NCBI RefSeq assembly: GCF_008369915.1
Contig: NZ_VSRN01000001.1
Span: 3,716,501-3,780,500 of the forward strand
Length of the DNA stretch: 64,000 nucleotides
Reading direction: 5' to 3'
Source: Dyadobacter sp. UC 10
Lineage (GTDB): Bacteria > Bacteroidota > Bacteroidia > Cytophagales > Spirosomataceae
Part shown: positions 63,250 to 64,000 of the stretch, piece by piece
How positions within the stretch are numbered: the stretch's first letter is position 1
How the letters are laid out: every line of letters begins with the position of its first letter
The notes under the pieces: generated by a model
Seen by the model: only the letters and a program-made list of their open reading frames with translations
The model's database searches: none
Told to the model about the DNA's origin: nothing
Program-made: the position numbers and the translations under genes

Positions 63250-64000
63250 TATGCGTGGATGATTTTTGAGCTTTCCAGATAATCAACAGATTGTGCGATA
63301 ATATCGGCGTCGAGCTCGTGTACTTCCACGCCTTTTCCGATTTTTTCCAGCAGCATAATTGTCAACCTGCCGCCCAGGTGCTCTCTGAATTCATGTAAAC
63401 CATTACGGAGGTTGATCTTATCGTTTTCTGCCAGCTTGCTGTGATATAAGTCAAACCCAAGCTTAGTCAGAACGTCCAGAATACGAGTGAGATCATCTTC
63501 CGGCAGCTTGCCGATTTTGACCGCATACACACAGTCCAGGGCAATACCAATAGCAACTGCTTCTCCGTGACGAACTTGAAAATCAGTCAGATATTCCAGT
63601 TTGTGCGCCGCCCAGTGCCCAAAATCCAGTGGCCGTGAAGAGCCGAATTCAAACGGATCGCCGCCGGCAATATGGTCTGTGTGCATTTCTGCGCAGCGGT
63701 GGATCAGGTAGGCCATCGCTTCTTCATCGCGGCCCGCCAGTGCATCTGCGTGCGCCTCGATCCATTCAAAAAATGCAGTATCCTTGATCAATGCGACTTT
63801 GATAGCTTCGGCCAATCCGCCGCGCCAGTCACGGTCGTCGAGTGTTCTTAAAAATGTTAAGTCATTAAATACAGCCACTGGCGGTGCGAACGTGCCAAGG
63901 AAATTTTTCTTTCCCTTAAAATTGATACTGTTCTTAACACCAACCCCTGAATCATTTTGGGCCAGTACGGTAGTTGGAATGCGGATCAGCTTGATACCTC
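63249..64000 (-). CDS. eboD: 3-dehydroquinate synthase-like protein EboD, 3' part
   Basis: The frame is open to the right edge, so the start is outside; about 250 C-terminal residues are seen, beginning [23 protein letters not shown]. Hallmarks are the DHQ-synthase wording [64 protein letters not shown] and [13 protein letters not shown]. The histidines that bind zinc are present. In ebo clusters this protein is a cyclase-like enzyme of the sedoheptulose 7-phosphate/DHQ-synthase superfamily, and its substrate is unknown. A housekeeping AroB role is possible but the two following ebo genes argue against it. Confidence 0.85.
   Translation of the reverse strand, partial: GIKLIRIPTTVLAQNDSGVGVKNSINFKGKKNFLGTFAPPVAVFNDLTFLRTLDDRDWRGGLAEAIKVALIKDTAFFEWIEAHADALAGRDEEAMAYLIHRCAEMHTDHIAGGDPFEFGSSRPLDFGHWAAHKLEYLTDFQVRHGEAVAIGIALDCVYAVKIGKLPEDDLTRILDVLTKLGFDLYHSKLAENDKINLRNGLHEFREHLGGRLTIMLLEKIGKGVEVHELDADIIAQSVDYLESSKIIHA

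Noticed and set aside
1..64000. Mobile elements, CRISPR arrays, tRNA or rRNA genes
   Set aside because: No transposase, integrase, direct-repeat spacer array or tRNA-like fold was recognised; this was by reading, and a tRNA scan would be decisive.

Overview
The window looks like chromosomal DNA from a Bacteroidota bacterium of the order Cytophagales, most likely Dyadobacter or a close relative. This is inferred from gene content: the gliding/type IX secretion (T9SS) core porP-gldK-gldL-gldM-gldN, a protein with a C-terminal T9SS sorting domain, many lipoproteins with short signal peptides ending in Ser-Cys, bifunctional HisB, split transketolase, few strong Shine-Dalgarno sites, and promoter elements of the TAnnTTTG type. 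Almost the whole window is ordinary, densely packed chromosome. I see no rRNA, tRNA, CRISPR array, insertion sequence, integrase or prophage.

Layout. 1-9 kb: 3' end of an SDR epimerase, a TPR protein, a glycosyltransferase, two M16 zinc peptidases flanking a glycosidase-like lipoprotein, an exported TPR protein and an amidohydrolase lipoprotein. 9-15.6 kb: ispF behind a degenerate sigma/anti-sigma pair, a HAD phosphatase, an NlpC/P60 lipoprotein, then FAH hydrolase, M23 peptidase and peroxiredoxin. 15.7-22.3 kb: split transketolase, an ECF sigma operon with a membrane protein and a periplasmic LTxxQ-like protein, a carbonic anhydrase-SulP pair, and two very small proteins. 22.4-28.3 kb: hisB, riboflavin synthase, PASTA protein, T9SS cargo protein, rhodanese, miaA. 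28.4-38.4 kb: collagen-like lipoprotein, then the minus-strand block sucD, DUF4271, hemD, porP/sprF, gldK, gldL, gldM, gldN. 38.5-46.7 kb: membrane protein, azurin, TlpA-like thioredoxin, TPR protein, exported superoxide dismutase, recR, clpS, a sodium:solute symporter and two small exported proteins. 46.7-53.8 kb: one long minus-strand run galE-rfbB-rfbA-O-methyltransferase-LysM lytic transglycosylase-DUF3109-alkyltransferase-like protein. 54-58 kb: transglutaminase-like protein, phosphopantetheinyl transferase, WD40 protein, DivIVA-domain protein, folB. 58.2-64 kb: carboxynorspermidine-dehydrogenase-like enzyme, PQQ-type sugar dehydrogenase, and the end of an ebo metabolite-traffic cluster (eboD, cut by the right edge, then eboE and eboF).

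How the genes work together. The T9SS block builds the motor and outer-membrane ring that exports proteins such as the sorting-domain protein at 25.1-27.0 kb. The galE/rfb/LysM run combines nucleotide-sugar supply with peptidoglycan turnover. The carbonic anhydrase-SulP pair suggests bicarbonate handling. The most interesting locus is the ebo cluster: it is found in scattered bacteria and some algae, is linked in cyanobacteria to moving a secondary-metabolite precursor to the periplasm, and has no settled biochemistry. The other points worth checking are the degenerate sigma factor, a hairpin inside the gldK-gldL gap, an evenly spaced DDGWG repeat in GldN, inverted heptamer repeats next to a start codon at 55.7 kb, and a 36-residue membrane protein at 22.2 kb.
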